Shown in pieces: positions 7,775-15,143 of a stretch of 15,232 nucleotides of DNA. Every line of letters begins with the position of its first letter. Positions within the stretch are counted from its first letter, which is position 1. The stretch covers positions 1 to 15,232 of the forward strand of contig NZ_CALTZE010000096.1 of assembly GCF_943913695.1 (NCBI RefSeq), in the 5' to 3' direction. Under the pieces are notes generated by a model. That model saw only the letters and a program-made list of their open reading frames with translations. It was not told the DNA's origin and made no database searches. The DNA is from an uncultured Marmoricola sp. (lineage in GTDB: Bacteria > Actinomycetota > Actinomycetes > Propionibacteriales > Nocardioidaceae). The position numbers and the translations under genes were made by a program.

Positions 7775-8679
7775 TGGTCGACCACCCGGCACCACCCGCG
7801 GGCCGCGCGCCCGAGGAGGCCGCACGCGGAGAGCTGGTCATCGTCACCGGCATGACCGGCGCCGGCCGGAGCACGGCCGCCAAGGAGCTGGAGGACCTCG
7901 GCTACTTCGTCGTCGACAACCTCCCACCCGAGCTCGTCGGCGACGTGGTACGCCTGATCGACGACAAGCAGGGCGTCGAGCAGCCCGTCGCCGCGGTCGT
8001 CGACGTGCGGGCCGGCATCTTCTTCGACTCCCTGCGCGAGCAGCTCGCCCAGCGCTTCGCCACCCGGCGCACCACGCTGCTCTACCTCGACGCCACCGAC
8101 GACGTGCTCGTACGCCGGCAGGAGGCCGCGCGGCGGCCCCACCCGCTGCAGGGGCGCGGCCGACTGCTCGAGGGCATCGCGCGCGAGCGCGTGGTGATGG
8201 CCGCGCTGCGCAGCGAGGCCGACCTCGTCATCGACACGACCCCGCTCAACATCCACCAGCTCAAGGCGCGCGTCGCGCGCTCCTTCGGCACCCCCGACAC
8301 CGTGCGGCTGCGCATCACGGTGGTCTCCTTCGGCTTCAAGTACGGCGTGCCCGTCGATGCCGACCTGCTCGCCGACATGCGCTTCCTGCCCAACCCGTTC
8401 TGGGTGCCCGACCTCCGTGCGCTCAGCGGTCAGGACGAGGCGGTCGCCTCCTACGTCGTGGGTCGCGACGACTCCGAGGAGTTCCTCGAGCGCTACGTGC
8501 CCGTGGTGCAGACCGTCGGCGCCGGCTACCTCCGGGAGGGCAAGCGCTTCATGACCGTGGCCATCGGGTGCACCGGTGGGCGTCACCGCAGCGTGGCCAT
8601 GTCGGAGGAGATCGCCCGCCGGCTGCGCGCGGTCGGCCTCGAGGCCGACACCGTCCACCGCGACCTGGGGCGCGAGTGA
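7774..8679 (+). CDS. rapZ: RapZ-family nucleotide-binding protein (RNase adapter / YvcJ)
   Basis: P-loop protein of the RapZ/YvcJ family, 301 aa. In E. coli RapZ guides RNase E to a small RNA controlling amino-sugar synthesis; in Gram-positives YvcJ binds and hydrolyses nucleotides. The exact role in actinobacteria is not settled. The N-terminal P-loop is GMTGAGRST (26-34), with Arg in place of the usual Walker A Lys, as in other actinobacterial members. DLGYFVVDNLPP follows. The C-terminal half has the family hallmarks FGFKYGVP, MRFLPNPFW and IGCTGGRHRSV. The ATG at 7774 shares its A with the uvrC stop. The gene end overlaps the yvcK start by 4 nt (GTGA), so uvrC-rapZ-yvcK are likely co-transcribed. 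This neighbourhood is conserved across actinobacteria and also links rapZ-yvcK-whiA in Firmicutes. Confidence 0.95.
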   Translation: MVDHPAPPAGRAPEEAARGELVIVTGMTGAGRSTAAKELEDLGYFVVDNLPPELVGDVVRLIDDKQGVEQPVAAVVDVRAGIFFDSLREQLAQRFATRRTTLLYLDATDDVLVRRQEAARRPHPLQGRGRLLEGIARERVVMAALRSEADLVIDTTPLNIHQLKARVARSFGTPDTVRLRITVVSFGFKYGVPVDADLLADMRFLPNPFWVPDLRALSGQDEAVASYVVGRDDSEEFLERYVPVVQTVGAGYLREGKRFMTVAIGCTGGRHRSVAMSEEIARRLRAVGLEADTVHRDLGRE

Positions 8680-9620
8680 CCCGGCGCTGGTCGACCCACC
8701 CGGGCGTGGTGGCTCTGGGTGGCGGTCACGGCCTGACGGCCTCGCTGCGCGCGCTCCGCCAGGTCACCCCCGACGTCACCGCGATCGTCACCGTCGCCGA
8801 CAACGGCGGCTCCTCCGGTCGGCTGCGCGAGGAGTTCGGCGTCCTGCCGCCCGGCGACCTGCGGATGGCGTTGGCCGCCCTGTGCGGCGACGACCGCTGG
8901 GGCAGCACCTGGGCGCAGGTGCTGCAGCACCGCTTCAGCTCCGAGGGCGAGATGGACGGCCACGCGCTCGGCAACCTGCTGCTGGTCACGCTGTGGGACC
9001 TGCTGGGCGACCACGTCGACGGGTTGGAGTGGGTGGCCGGCCTGCTCGGTGCCCACGGCCGGGTGTTGCCGATGGCGCTGACCCCCCTCGACATCGTCGC
9101 CGAGGTGGGCCGGCCCGAGGGCGGCTGCGACGTCGTACGCGGTCAGGTCGCCGTGGCGACGGCCGAGGGCGAGGTGCTCTCGGTGCGCCTGGAGCCCAGC
9201 GACGCACCGGCCTGCCCCGAGGCGCTGCAGGCGGTGAGCGAGGCCGGCTGGGTCGTGCTCGGGCCGGGATCGTGGTTCAGCAGCGTGATCCCGCACCTGC
9301 TCGTGCGCGAGCTGCGCGAGGCGCTGTGCCAGACCCAGGGTCGCGTGGTCGTCACGACCAACCTCGAGCCCGCCGGCGACGAGACCCGCGGCTACGACCT
9401 CGCCGACCACCTCGACGTGCTGCACCGGCACGCCCCCGAGCTGCGGGTGCACACCGTGCTAGCCGACGGGGGCGCCGTACGCGACGAGCACCGGCTGCGC
9501 GCGGCCGCGCAGCGCCTGGGCGCCGGTCTGGAGGTCGTCGACGTGGCCTCGCCGGAGCCCGGGGTGCACGACCAGTCCAAGCTTGCCGCCGCCTACGCGC
9601 GGTTGTTGACACGGTCCTAG
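8676..9620 (+). CDS. yvcK: YvcK / CofD-like protein (gluconeogenesis factor family)
   Basis: Cytoplasmic protein of 314 aa from the YvcK/CofD-like family. In Bacillus and mycobacteria (CuvA) it is needed for cell shape and growth on gluconeogenic carbon, and it binds UDP-sugars. Visible signatures: glycine-rich GGGHG (15-19), ADNGGSSGRLR (41-51), PPGDLR (58-63), a GHALGNLLL-type segment (HALGNLLLVT), and LGPGSWFSSVIPHLLV in the nucleotide-binding core. The start is the GTG at 8676, which overlaps the rapZ TGA (GTGA). An ORF continues upstream, but that is only rapZ read in another frame. Its position beside glycolytic genes downstream fits a central-metabolism link, which is inference. The TAG stop forms part of a -10-like TAGAGT for the next gene. 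Confidence 0.95.
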   Translation: MTRRWSTHPGVVALGGGHGLTASLRALRQVTPDVTAIVTVADNGGSSGRLREEFGVLPPGDLRMALAALCGDDRWGSTWAQVLQHRFSSEGEMDGHALGNLLLVTLWDLLGDHVDGLEWVAGLLGAHGRVLPMALTPLDIVAEVGRPEGGCDVVRGQVAVATAEGEVLSVRLEPSDAPACPEALQAVSEAGWVVLGPGSWFSSVIPHLLVRELREALCQTQGRVVVTTNLEPAGDETRGYDLADHLDVLHRHAPELRVHTVLADGGAVRDEHRLRAAAQRLGAGLEVVDVASPEPGVHDQSKLAAAYARLLTRS

Positions 9621-9623
9621 AGT
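9618..9623 (+). promoter_or_regulatory. -10 element TAGAGT, candidate whiA promoter
   Basis: TAGAGT includes the yvcK stop codon and ends 7 nt before an ATG at 9631, the spacing of a leaderless transcript. A perfect TTGACA at 9606-9611 is only 6 nt upstream, too close to be its -35. It suggests whiA can be transcribed separately from uvrC-rapZ-yvcK. Confidence 0.4.
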
Positions 9624-9630
9624 GAGGGCC

Positions 9631-9672
9631 ATGGCGGCAGGCAGGCACGGCACGGTGGTCACATGGCGATGA
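9631..9672 (+). CDS. Possible 13-codon leaderless upstream ORF of whiA
   Basis: ATG at 9631 opens MAAGRHGTVVTWR and stops at TGA 9670-9672. The stop overlaps the second in-frame whiA ATG (9669-9671) as ATGA, the classic coupling overlap, and passes through the first whiA ATG (9663). The ATG lies 7 nt after TAGAGT, so it could be the first codon of the mRNA. The whiA starts have only a weak GGTGG upstream, so reinitiation from this ORF is plausible. The ORF is very short, so chance is possible. Confidence 0.35.
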   Translation: MAAGRHGTVVTWR

Positions 9673-10649
9673 CGGCGCAAGTCAAGGCCGAGCTGGCGAG
9701 CACCAACGTCACCAAGACCTGCTGCCGCAAGGCGGAGGTCTCCTCGATGCTGCGCTTCGCCGACTCGCTCCACCTGGTCGGCGGCGGGATCGTCATCGAG
9801 GCCGAGCTCGACACCGGCGCCGCCGCCCGCCGGCTGCGTCGCGACATCGCCGAGGTCTACGGTCACCACCCCGAGGTGGTCATGGTCAAGGGCGCCGGCC
9901 TGCGCCGGGGGCCGCGCTACCTCGTCCGCGTCGTCAAGGACGGTGAGTCGCTCGCCCGCCAGACCGGACTGATCGACCAGCGCAACCGGCCCGTGCGCGG
10001 CCTGCCCCCCGCCGTCGTCAACGGCGCGGGGTGCGACGCGGTGGCCGCCTGGCGCGGTGCCTTCCTGGCCCACGGCTCGCTCACCGAGCCGGGTCGCTCC
10101 AGCTCGCTCGAGGTCACCTGCCCCGGCCCCGAGGCCGCCCTCGCCCTGGTCGGCTCCGCGCGCCGGCTCGGCATCCCCGCCAAGGCCCGCGAGGTGCGAG
10201 GCGTCGACCGCGTCGTGATCCGCGACGGCGACGCCATCGGGCAGCTGCTCGCCCGTCTCGGCGCCCACGAGTCGCTGCTGGCGTGGGAGGAGCGGCGGAT
10301 GCGTCGCGAGGTCCGCGCCACGGCCAACCGGCTGGCCAACTTCGACGACGCCAACCTGCGCCGCTCGGCCCGTGCCGCCGTCGCTGCCGGCGCGCGAGTC
10401 GCCCGGGCGCTGGAGATCCTGGGCGACGACATCCCCGACCACCTCGCGCAGGCCGGCAACCTGCGGCTGCAGCACAAGCAGGCCTCGCTCGAGGAGCTCG
10501 GCCAGCTCAGCGACCCGGTGCTGACCAAGGACGCCATCGCGGGCCGGATCCGCCGGCTGCTCGCGATGGCCGACAAGCGCGCCGAGGACCTCGGCATCCC
10601 CGACACCGAGTCGTCCCTGACCCCCGAGATGCTCGCCGAGGATGCCTGA
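9663..10649 (+). CDS. whiA: WhiA sporulation/cell-division transcription factor
   Basis: DNA-binding regulator, 328 aa. In Streptomyces WhiA works with WhiB to start sporulation septation; orthologues occur in non-sporulating actinobacteria and Firmicutes, where they affect division. The N-terminal part (CCRKAEVSSMLRF, then LVGGGIVIEAELDTG) belongs to the degenerate LAGLIDADG homing-endonuclease-like fold. The middle has KGAGLRRGPRY and AWRGAFLAHGSL. The C-terminal helix-turn-helix spans LRLQHKQASLEELG to TKDAIAGRIRRLL. Length and motifs are intact. Two starts are possible: ATG 9663 (MAMTAQVK, usual for actinobacterial WhiA) and ATG 9669, the latter overlapping the stop of a short upstream ORF. 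It lies 42 nt after yvcK. A 9-bp hairpin follows immediately, and the spacer before the next gene is repeat-rich. Confidence 0.96.
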   Translation: MAMTAQVKAELASTNVTKTCCRKAEVSSMLRFADSLHLVGGGIVIEAELDTGAAARRLRRDIAEVYGHHPEVVMVKGAGLRRGPRYLVRVVKDGESLARQTGLIDQRNRPVRGLPPAVVNGAGCDAVAAWRGAFLAHGSLTEPGRSSSLEVTCPGPEAALALVGSARRLGIPAKAREVRGVDRVVIRDGDAIGQLLARLGAHESLLAWEERRMRREVRATANRLANFDDANLRRSARAAVAAGARVARALEILGDDIPDHLAQAGNLRLQHKQASLEELGQLSDPVLTKDAIAGRIRRLLAMADKRAEDLGIPDTESSLTPEMLAEDA

Positions 10650-10652
10650 ACA

Positions 10653-10679
10653 GCTGCGCACGAGGCACGAGTGCGCAGC
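10653..10679 (+). terminator. Hairpin just downstream of whiA
   Basis: Perfect 9-bp arms GCTGCGCAC (10653-10661) and GTGCGCAGC (10671-10679) with a 9-nt loop, starting 3 nt after the whiA stop. It is a likely terminator without a T-tract. The right arm recurs in the second copy of the 61-bp repeat, but the left arm does not. Confidence 0.6.
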
Positions 10680-10838
10680 GTCGTGAAGGCAGGTCGAGCC
10701 CGCTCCGCGACCGAGGCACGAGGTCGCGACGGGCGGGACGAGACCCGGTGGGACGGGAGCGGTCGGTGGGGACGGTGCGAGGCACGAGTGCGCAGCGTCG
10801 TGGAGGCAGGGCGAGCCCGCCCCGCGAGCGAGGCACGA
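10661..10838. repeat. 61-bp imperfect direct repeat in the whiA downstream spacer
   Basis: Copies at 10661-10721 and 10778-10838, offset 117 bp, with about four mismatches. Each copy starts and ends with the short motif GAGGCACGA. The spacer between whiA and the SRPBCC gene (10650-10894, 245 nt) is made up largely of this repeat and its tail. The repeat style suggests an interspersed intergenic element that has duplicated in place. Confidence 0.8.
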
Positions 10839-10861
10839 CCTGGGCACGACCTGGGCACGAG
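10832..10861. repeat. 11-bp tandem repeat
   Basis: The unit GCACGACCTGG occurs twice in tandem, followed by a partial third copy (GCACGA). It extends the right end of the second 61-bp repeat copy. This looks like local replication slippage. Confidence 0.7.
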
Positions 10862-10894
10862 CAGACGCGCTCCCGATCCACGTGAGGTGACCCG

Positions 10895-11377
10895 ATGAGC
10901 AAGCAGCACTCCGCGACCCGCGTGGTCGCCGCGACGCCGGACGAGGTCTGGGCGCTGCTCGGCGACCCGACGCGACACGGCGAGGCCGATGCGTCCGGCA
11001 TGGTCCTCGGCGCGGTGACCCGGGAGCCGCTCACCGAGGTCGGACAGGTCTTCACGATGGAGGTCGTCTACGAGCGGGAGTCGGGCGAGCAGCTGCACTA
11101 CCGCACCGACAACCTCGTCGACGTGCTGGAGCCCGGGCGTGCGATCGGCTGGCGCACCGGCGAGGTGGGCCGGCCTCCGTCGGGCTGGGCCTGGCGCTAC
11201 CTGCTCCGGCCCGTCGACGAGGATGCCGGTGCGAGGGCCGGTGCCACGGAGGTCACGCTGGTCTACGACTGGACCGACGCCACCCCCGAGGTCGTCGAGC
11301 TGGTCGGGCTGCCCGCCTTCGGCGAGGACGACCTCGCTCGGTCGCTGGCCAGTCTGGCTGCGGCCGTGGAGCGGTAG
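10895..11377 (+). CDS. SRPBCC-fold (polyketide cyclase/START-like) protein
   Basis: 160-aa cytoplasmic protein with the pattern of the SRPBCC superfamily of ligand-binding helix-grip proteins. The N-terminus has a beta strand followed by ATPDEVWALLGDPTRH, the usual first helix motif (PxxVWxxLxDP). A Trp-rich middle (GWRTGEVGRP, WAWRYLL) and TEVTLVYDWTDA follow, then a long C-terminal helix (EDDLARSLASLAAAVER). The ligand is unknown; such proteins bind hydrophobic small molecules or act as cyclases, dehydratases or lipid carriers. The start ATG at 10895 has GAGGT about 6-7 nt upstream. It sits between whiA and gap, which are more often direct neighbours in actinobacteria, behind a repeat-bearing spacer, so it may be a lineage-specific insertion. 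No partner gene is evident. Confidence 0.82.
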   Translation: MSKQHSATRVVAATPDEVWALLGDPTRHGEADASGMVLGAVTREPLTEVGQVFTMEVVYERESGEQLHYRTDNLVDVLEPGRAIGWRTGEVGRPPSGWAWRYLLRPVDEDAGARAGATEVTLVYDWTDATPEVVELVGLPAFGEDDLARSLASLAAAVER

Positions 11378-11386
11378 GCCGGGTTA

Positions 11387-11401
11387 CCGCGAGGTACGCG
11401 G
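11387..11401 (+). terminator. Weak hairpin after the SRPBCC gene
   Basis: CCGCG and CGCGG arms with a 5-nt loop, 10 nt after the stop at 11377. It is the only stem-like element before the gap promoter region. It is short and lacks a T-tract, so a termination role is uncertain. Confidence 0.3.
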
Positions 11402-11414
11402 AGGCGGTTCCGCA

Positions 11415-11428
11415 CCGTCGTACGACGG
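11415..11428. promoter_or_regulatory. Perfect 14-bp palindrome upstream of gap (candidate operator)
   Basis: CCGTCGTACGACGG is fully self-complementary and ends 3 nt before the candidate -10 TAGGGT (11432-11437) of the gap operon. A regulator bound there would sit in the promoter spacer. The matching regulator is not identifiable from the window. Confidence 0.5.
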
Positions 11429-11431
11429 CGA

Positions 11432-11437
11432 TAGGGT
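11432..11437 (+). promoter_or_regulatory. -10 element TAGGGT of the gap-pgk-tpiA promoter
   Basis: TANNNT-type -10 lying 39 nt before the gap GTG, giving a leader of about 32 nt that contains an AGGAG ribosome binding site about 7 nt from the start. The -35 region is poor (TTCCGC at 11408-11413 is the nearest). Confidence 0.5.
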
Positions 11438-11476
11438 CGGTCGCGTAAGCCATCCTCCCGTCCCAGGAGCCCACCC

Positions 11477-12471
<995 letters not shown>

Positions 12472-12472
<1 letters not shown>

Positions 12473-13662
12473 TGGGGGACTACTCCTCCCTGGGTGACGT
12501 CTCCGGCAAACGGGTCCTGGTCCGCTCCGACCTCAACGTGCCGCTCGACGGCGACCGCATCACCGACGACGGTCGCATCCGGGCCAGCGTGCCGACCATC
12601 GAGGAGTTGAGCCGCGCCGGTGCCCGCGTCGTGGTGATGGCCCACCTCGGGCGGCCCAAGGGTGAGCCGGACCCGGCGTACTCGCTGCGGCCGGTGGCCG
12701 CCCGGCTCGGCGAGCTGCTCGGCTCCGAGGTGGCCTTCGCGAGCGACACGGTCGGTGACTCCGCGCGCGAGGTCGTCGAGGGGCTCCAGGACGGTCAGGT
12801 GGCCGTGCTGGAAAACGTGCGCTTCAACGCCGGCGAGACCAGCAAGGACGACGACGAGCGCGCCGAGTTCGCCGAGCGCCTGGCCGAGCTGGGCGACGCG
12901 TTCGTCAGCGACGGCTTCGGTGTCGTGCACCGCAAGCAGGCCAGCGTCTACGACGTCGCGCAGCGCCTCCCGCACGCGATGGGTGGCCTCGTGCGTGCCG
13001 AGACCGAAGTGCTGCGGCGGCTGACGGAGACTCCGGAGCGGCCCTACGTGGTGGTGCTCGGCGGGTCCAAGGTCAGCGACAAGCTCGCCGTGATCGACAA
13101 CCTGCTCTCCAAGGCCGACACGCTGCTCATCGGCGGCGGCATGGTCTTCACCTTCCTGGCCGCGCAGGGCCACGGGGTCGGGCAGAGCCTCCTGGAGAAG
13201 GACCAGGTCGAGACCTGCCGCGACTACCTGCGCCGCTCGGAGGAGAGCGGCGTGGAGATCGTGCTCCCGACCGACGTGGTAGTGGCGCCCGAGTTCAAGG
13301 CCGACGCCGAGCCGACGACGGTGCCGGTCAGCGAGATCCCGAGCGACCAGATCGGCCTCGACATCGGACCGGAGTCTGCGGCCGCCTTCGCGGACCGGAT
13401 CGAGCAGGCGCACACCGTGTTCTGGAACGGTCCCATGGGCGTCTTCGAGTTCGACTCCTTCGCCGCCGGCACACGTGTGGTGGCCGAGGCGCTGACCCGT
13501 GTCGACGGGCTCTCGGTGGTGGGTGGCGGCGACTCCGCGGCCGCCGTGCGCCAGCTCGGCGTACCCGAGGACGACTTCGGCCACATCTCCACCGGTGGTG
13601 GGGCGAGCCTGGAATACCTGGAGGGCAAGGAGCTGCCCGGACTGACTGTGCTGGAGGACTGA
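12472..13662 (+). CDS. pgk: Phosphoglycerate kinase
   Basis: Transfers phosphate from 1,3-bisphosphoglycerate to ADP, the first ATP-yielding step of glycolysis. 396 aa, usual length. The N-terminal substrate domain has RSDLNVP (18-24), the PGK signature, and HLGRPKG (58-64). FVSDGFGVVHRKQASV carries the conserved hinge-side segment. The C-terminal nucleotide domain has VVVLGGSKVSDK, LLIGGGMVFTFL, WNGPMGVFEF and VVGGGDSAAAV. Start: the ATG at 12472 shares its A with the gap TGA; an ORF continues further upstream only as an out-of-frame reading of gap. tpiA starts 3 nt after the stop. Nothing unusual is seen in the catalytic residues. Confidence 0.98.
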
Positions 13663-13665
13663 GCT

Positions 13666-14463
13666 GTGGCTGCCCCGACCCGGACCCCGCTGATGGCGGG
13701 CAACTGGAAGATGAACCTCAACCACCAGGAGGCTGTCGTCCTGGTGCAGAAGCTGGCCTGGACGCTCTCGGACAAGAAGCACGACTACGGCAAGGTCGAG
13801 GTCGTCGTGTGCCCGCCCTACACCGACCTGCGCAGCGTGCAGACGCTCGTCGACGGTGACCGGCTGCAGATCGGCTACGCCGCGCAGGACGTCTCCGTGC
13901 ACGACGACGGCGCCTACACCGGTGAGGTCTCGGCGGCGATGCTCGCCAAGCTCGGGTGCTCCTACGTCGTGGTCGGACACTCCGAGCGCCGCGAGCACCA
14001 CGGCGAGGACGACGCGACGGTCAACGCCAAGGCCCACCAGGCCCATCGGGCCGGCATGACGCCGCTGGTGTGTGTCGGCGAGGGGCTCGAGGTGCGCCAG
14101 GAGGGCCGGCAGGTCGAGCACACGCTCGGCCAGGTCGCGGGCTCCCTGGCCGGCTTCAGCGCCGAGCAGGTCGCCGGCCTCGTGGTCGCCTACGAGCCGG
14201 TCTGGGCGATCGGCACCGGTGAGGTCGCCACCCCCGACGACGCCCAGGAGGTCTGCGGCGCGATCCGCGGCTGGGTGCGCGAGACGCACGGCGACGCCGC
14301 CGCCGACGGCGTACGCATCCAGTACGGCGGCTCGGTCAAGGCCGCCAACGTCGGGGGCATCATGCAGCAGCCAGACGTCGACGGGTGCCTGGTCGGCGGG
14401 GCCAGTCTGCAGGCCGACGAGTTCGGCGGGATCTGCCGCTTCTACGACATGCCCGTGCTCTGA
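13666..14463 (+). CDS. tpiA: Triosephosphate isomerase
   Basis: Interconverts dihydroxyacetone phosphate and glyceraldehyde-3-phosphate, feeding the upstream gap product. 265 aa TIM barrel. Active-site residues are in place: N13 and K15 (GNWKMN), H105 (VVGHSERR) and E177 in the signature AYEPVWAIGTG. The phosphate-binding YGGSVKAANV and GGASL loops are near the C-terminus. The GTG start at 13666 follows the pgk stop by 3 nt. Upstream GGAGG (inside the end of pgk) is a suitable ribosome binding site. It ends 34 nt before secG, which seems to have its own promoter. Third gene of the glycolytic operon. Confidence 0.98.
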   Translation: MAAPTRTPLMAGNWKMNLNHQEAVVLVQKLAWTLSDKKHDYGKVEVVVCPPYTDLRSVQTLVDGDRLQIGYAAQDVSVHDDGAYTGEVSAAMLAKLGCSYVVVGHSERREHHGEDDATVNAKAHQAHRAGMTPLVCVGEGLEVRQEGRQVEHTLGQVAGSLAGFSAEQVAGLVVAYEPVWAIGTGEVATPDDAQEVCGAIRGWVRETHGDAAADGVRIQYGGSVKAANVGGIMQQPDVDGCLVGGASLQADEFGGICRFYDMPVL

Positions 14464-14484
14464 GTCGGCGCGTCAGCGATCGGT

Positions 14485-14490
14485 TAGGCT
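14485..14490 (+). promoter_or_regulatory. -10 element TAGGCT of a leaderless secG promoter
   Basis: TAGGCT ends 7 nt before the secG GTG at 14498, and no ribosome binding site is visible between, so the mRNA probably begins at the start codon. The -35 is not recognisable. Confidence 0.5.
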
Positions 14491-14497
14491 CTGCGCC

Positions 14498-14734
14498 GTG
14501 GTTATCTTCTTCGAGGTCTTGCTCGTCATCTCGAGCGTGCTCCTGATCCTCCTCGTGCTGCTGCACAAGGGGCGTGGAGGCGGGATGTCGGACATGTTCG
14601 GCGGGGGGATGTCGAGCGGGCTGGGTGGCTCCTCGGTGGCCGAGCGCAACCTCGACCGCATCACCGTGGGGATCGGCCTGGTCTGGTTCGCCTGCGTCAT
14701 CGGACTCGGACTGCTGCTGCAGACCACCACCTGA
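14498..14734 (+). CDS. secG: SecG, preprotein translocase subunit
   Basis: Small membrane subunit of the SecYEG protein export channel. 78 aa, standard size. Two hydrophobic helices at about residues 3-22 and 55-74 flank a Gly/Met-rich loop (GRGGGMSDMFGGG, then SSGLGGSSVAERNLDR), which is the SecG signature. The initiator is the GTG at 14498; TAGGCT 7 nt upstream and the lack of a Shine-Dalgarno sequence suggest a leaderless message. The tpiA-secG order is common in actinobacteria. rbpA follows after 45 nt. A longer reading frame upstream is only tpiA read out of frame. Confidence 0.95.
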   Translation: MVIFFEVLLVISSVLLILLVLLHKGRGGGMSDMFGGGMSSGLGGSSVAERNLDRITVGIGLVWFACVIGLGLLLQTTT

Positions 14735-14779
14735 CCGCTCCGCACATCACCCCACCTCGCACGACTGAAGGAGTCCATC

Positions 14780-15139
14780 GTGGCCGGTGCAGGAAACGCG
14801 ATCCGTGGCAGCCGCATCGGCTCGGGTCCCATGGGCGAGGCCGAGCGTGGCGAGGCCGCACCGCGACAGAACGTCGACTACTTCTGCTCCAGCGGCCACC
14901 GCACCCTGATCGCCTTCGCGGTCGAGGCCGTCGTACCCGAGTCGTGGGACTGCCCCCGCTGCGGCCTCCCCGCCAGCATGGACGCCGAGAACCCCCCGGC
15001 CCCGCCCAAGACCGAGCCCTACAAGACCCACCTCGCCTACGTGAAGGAGCGCCGCTCCGACGCCGAGGCCAAGGACATCCTCGAAGAGGCCCTCTCCACC
15101 CTGCGCCAGCGCCGCAAGTCCGGCGACCTCATCTTCTGA
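14780..15139 (+). CDS. rbpA: RbpA, RNA polymerase-binding protein (zinc-type)
   Basis: Actinobacterial general transcription activator that binds RNA polymerase and the principal sigma factor and stabilises the open promoter complex. 119 aa. The N-terminal tail with IRGSRIGSGPMGE is the basic segment that reaches toward the promoter. The core has four potential zinc ligands, C36, H40, C58 and C61 (FCSSGH, then CPRCG), as in the Streptomyces form and unlike mycobacterial RbpA, which lacks the full set. The C-terminal helices (HLAYVKERRSDAEAKDILEEALSTLRQRR) form the sigma-interaction domain. The GTG start at 14780 has AAGGAG 7 nt upstream. It probably reads through from secG or uses a promoter in the 45-nt spacer, where I see none clearly. 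A tandem repeat array begins 2-4 nt after the stop. Confidence 0.95.
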   Translation: MAGAGNAIRGSRIGSGPMGEAERGEAAPRQNVDYFCSSGHRTLIAFAVEAVVPESWDCPRCGLPASMDAENPPAPPKTEPYKTHLAYVKERRSDAEAKDILEEALSTLRQRRKSGDLIF

Positions 15140-15143
15140 CGCC

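Noticed and set aside
7849..7878. Arg instead of Lys in the RapZ P-loop as a sign of an inactive protein
   Set aside because: Actinobacterial RapZ homologues commonly have Arg here, and the rest of the protein is intact.
9606..9611. Perfect TTGACA near the whiA promoter as its -35
   Set aside because: It lies only 6 nt from TAGAGT, and the region 17 nt downstream (9629-9634) has no -10 match.
10671..10898. 75-codon plus-strand ORF whose TGA overlaps the SRPBCC ATG (ATGA)
   Set aside because: It is translated from the 61-bp repeat, with Arg/Ala-rich repetitive product and no ribosome binding site. The overlap is tempting but probably chance; conservation of the frame across strains would reopen it.
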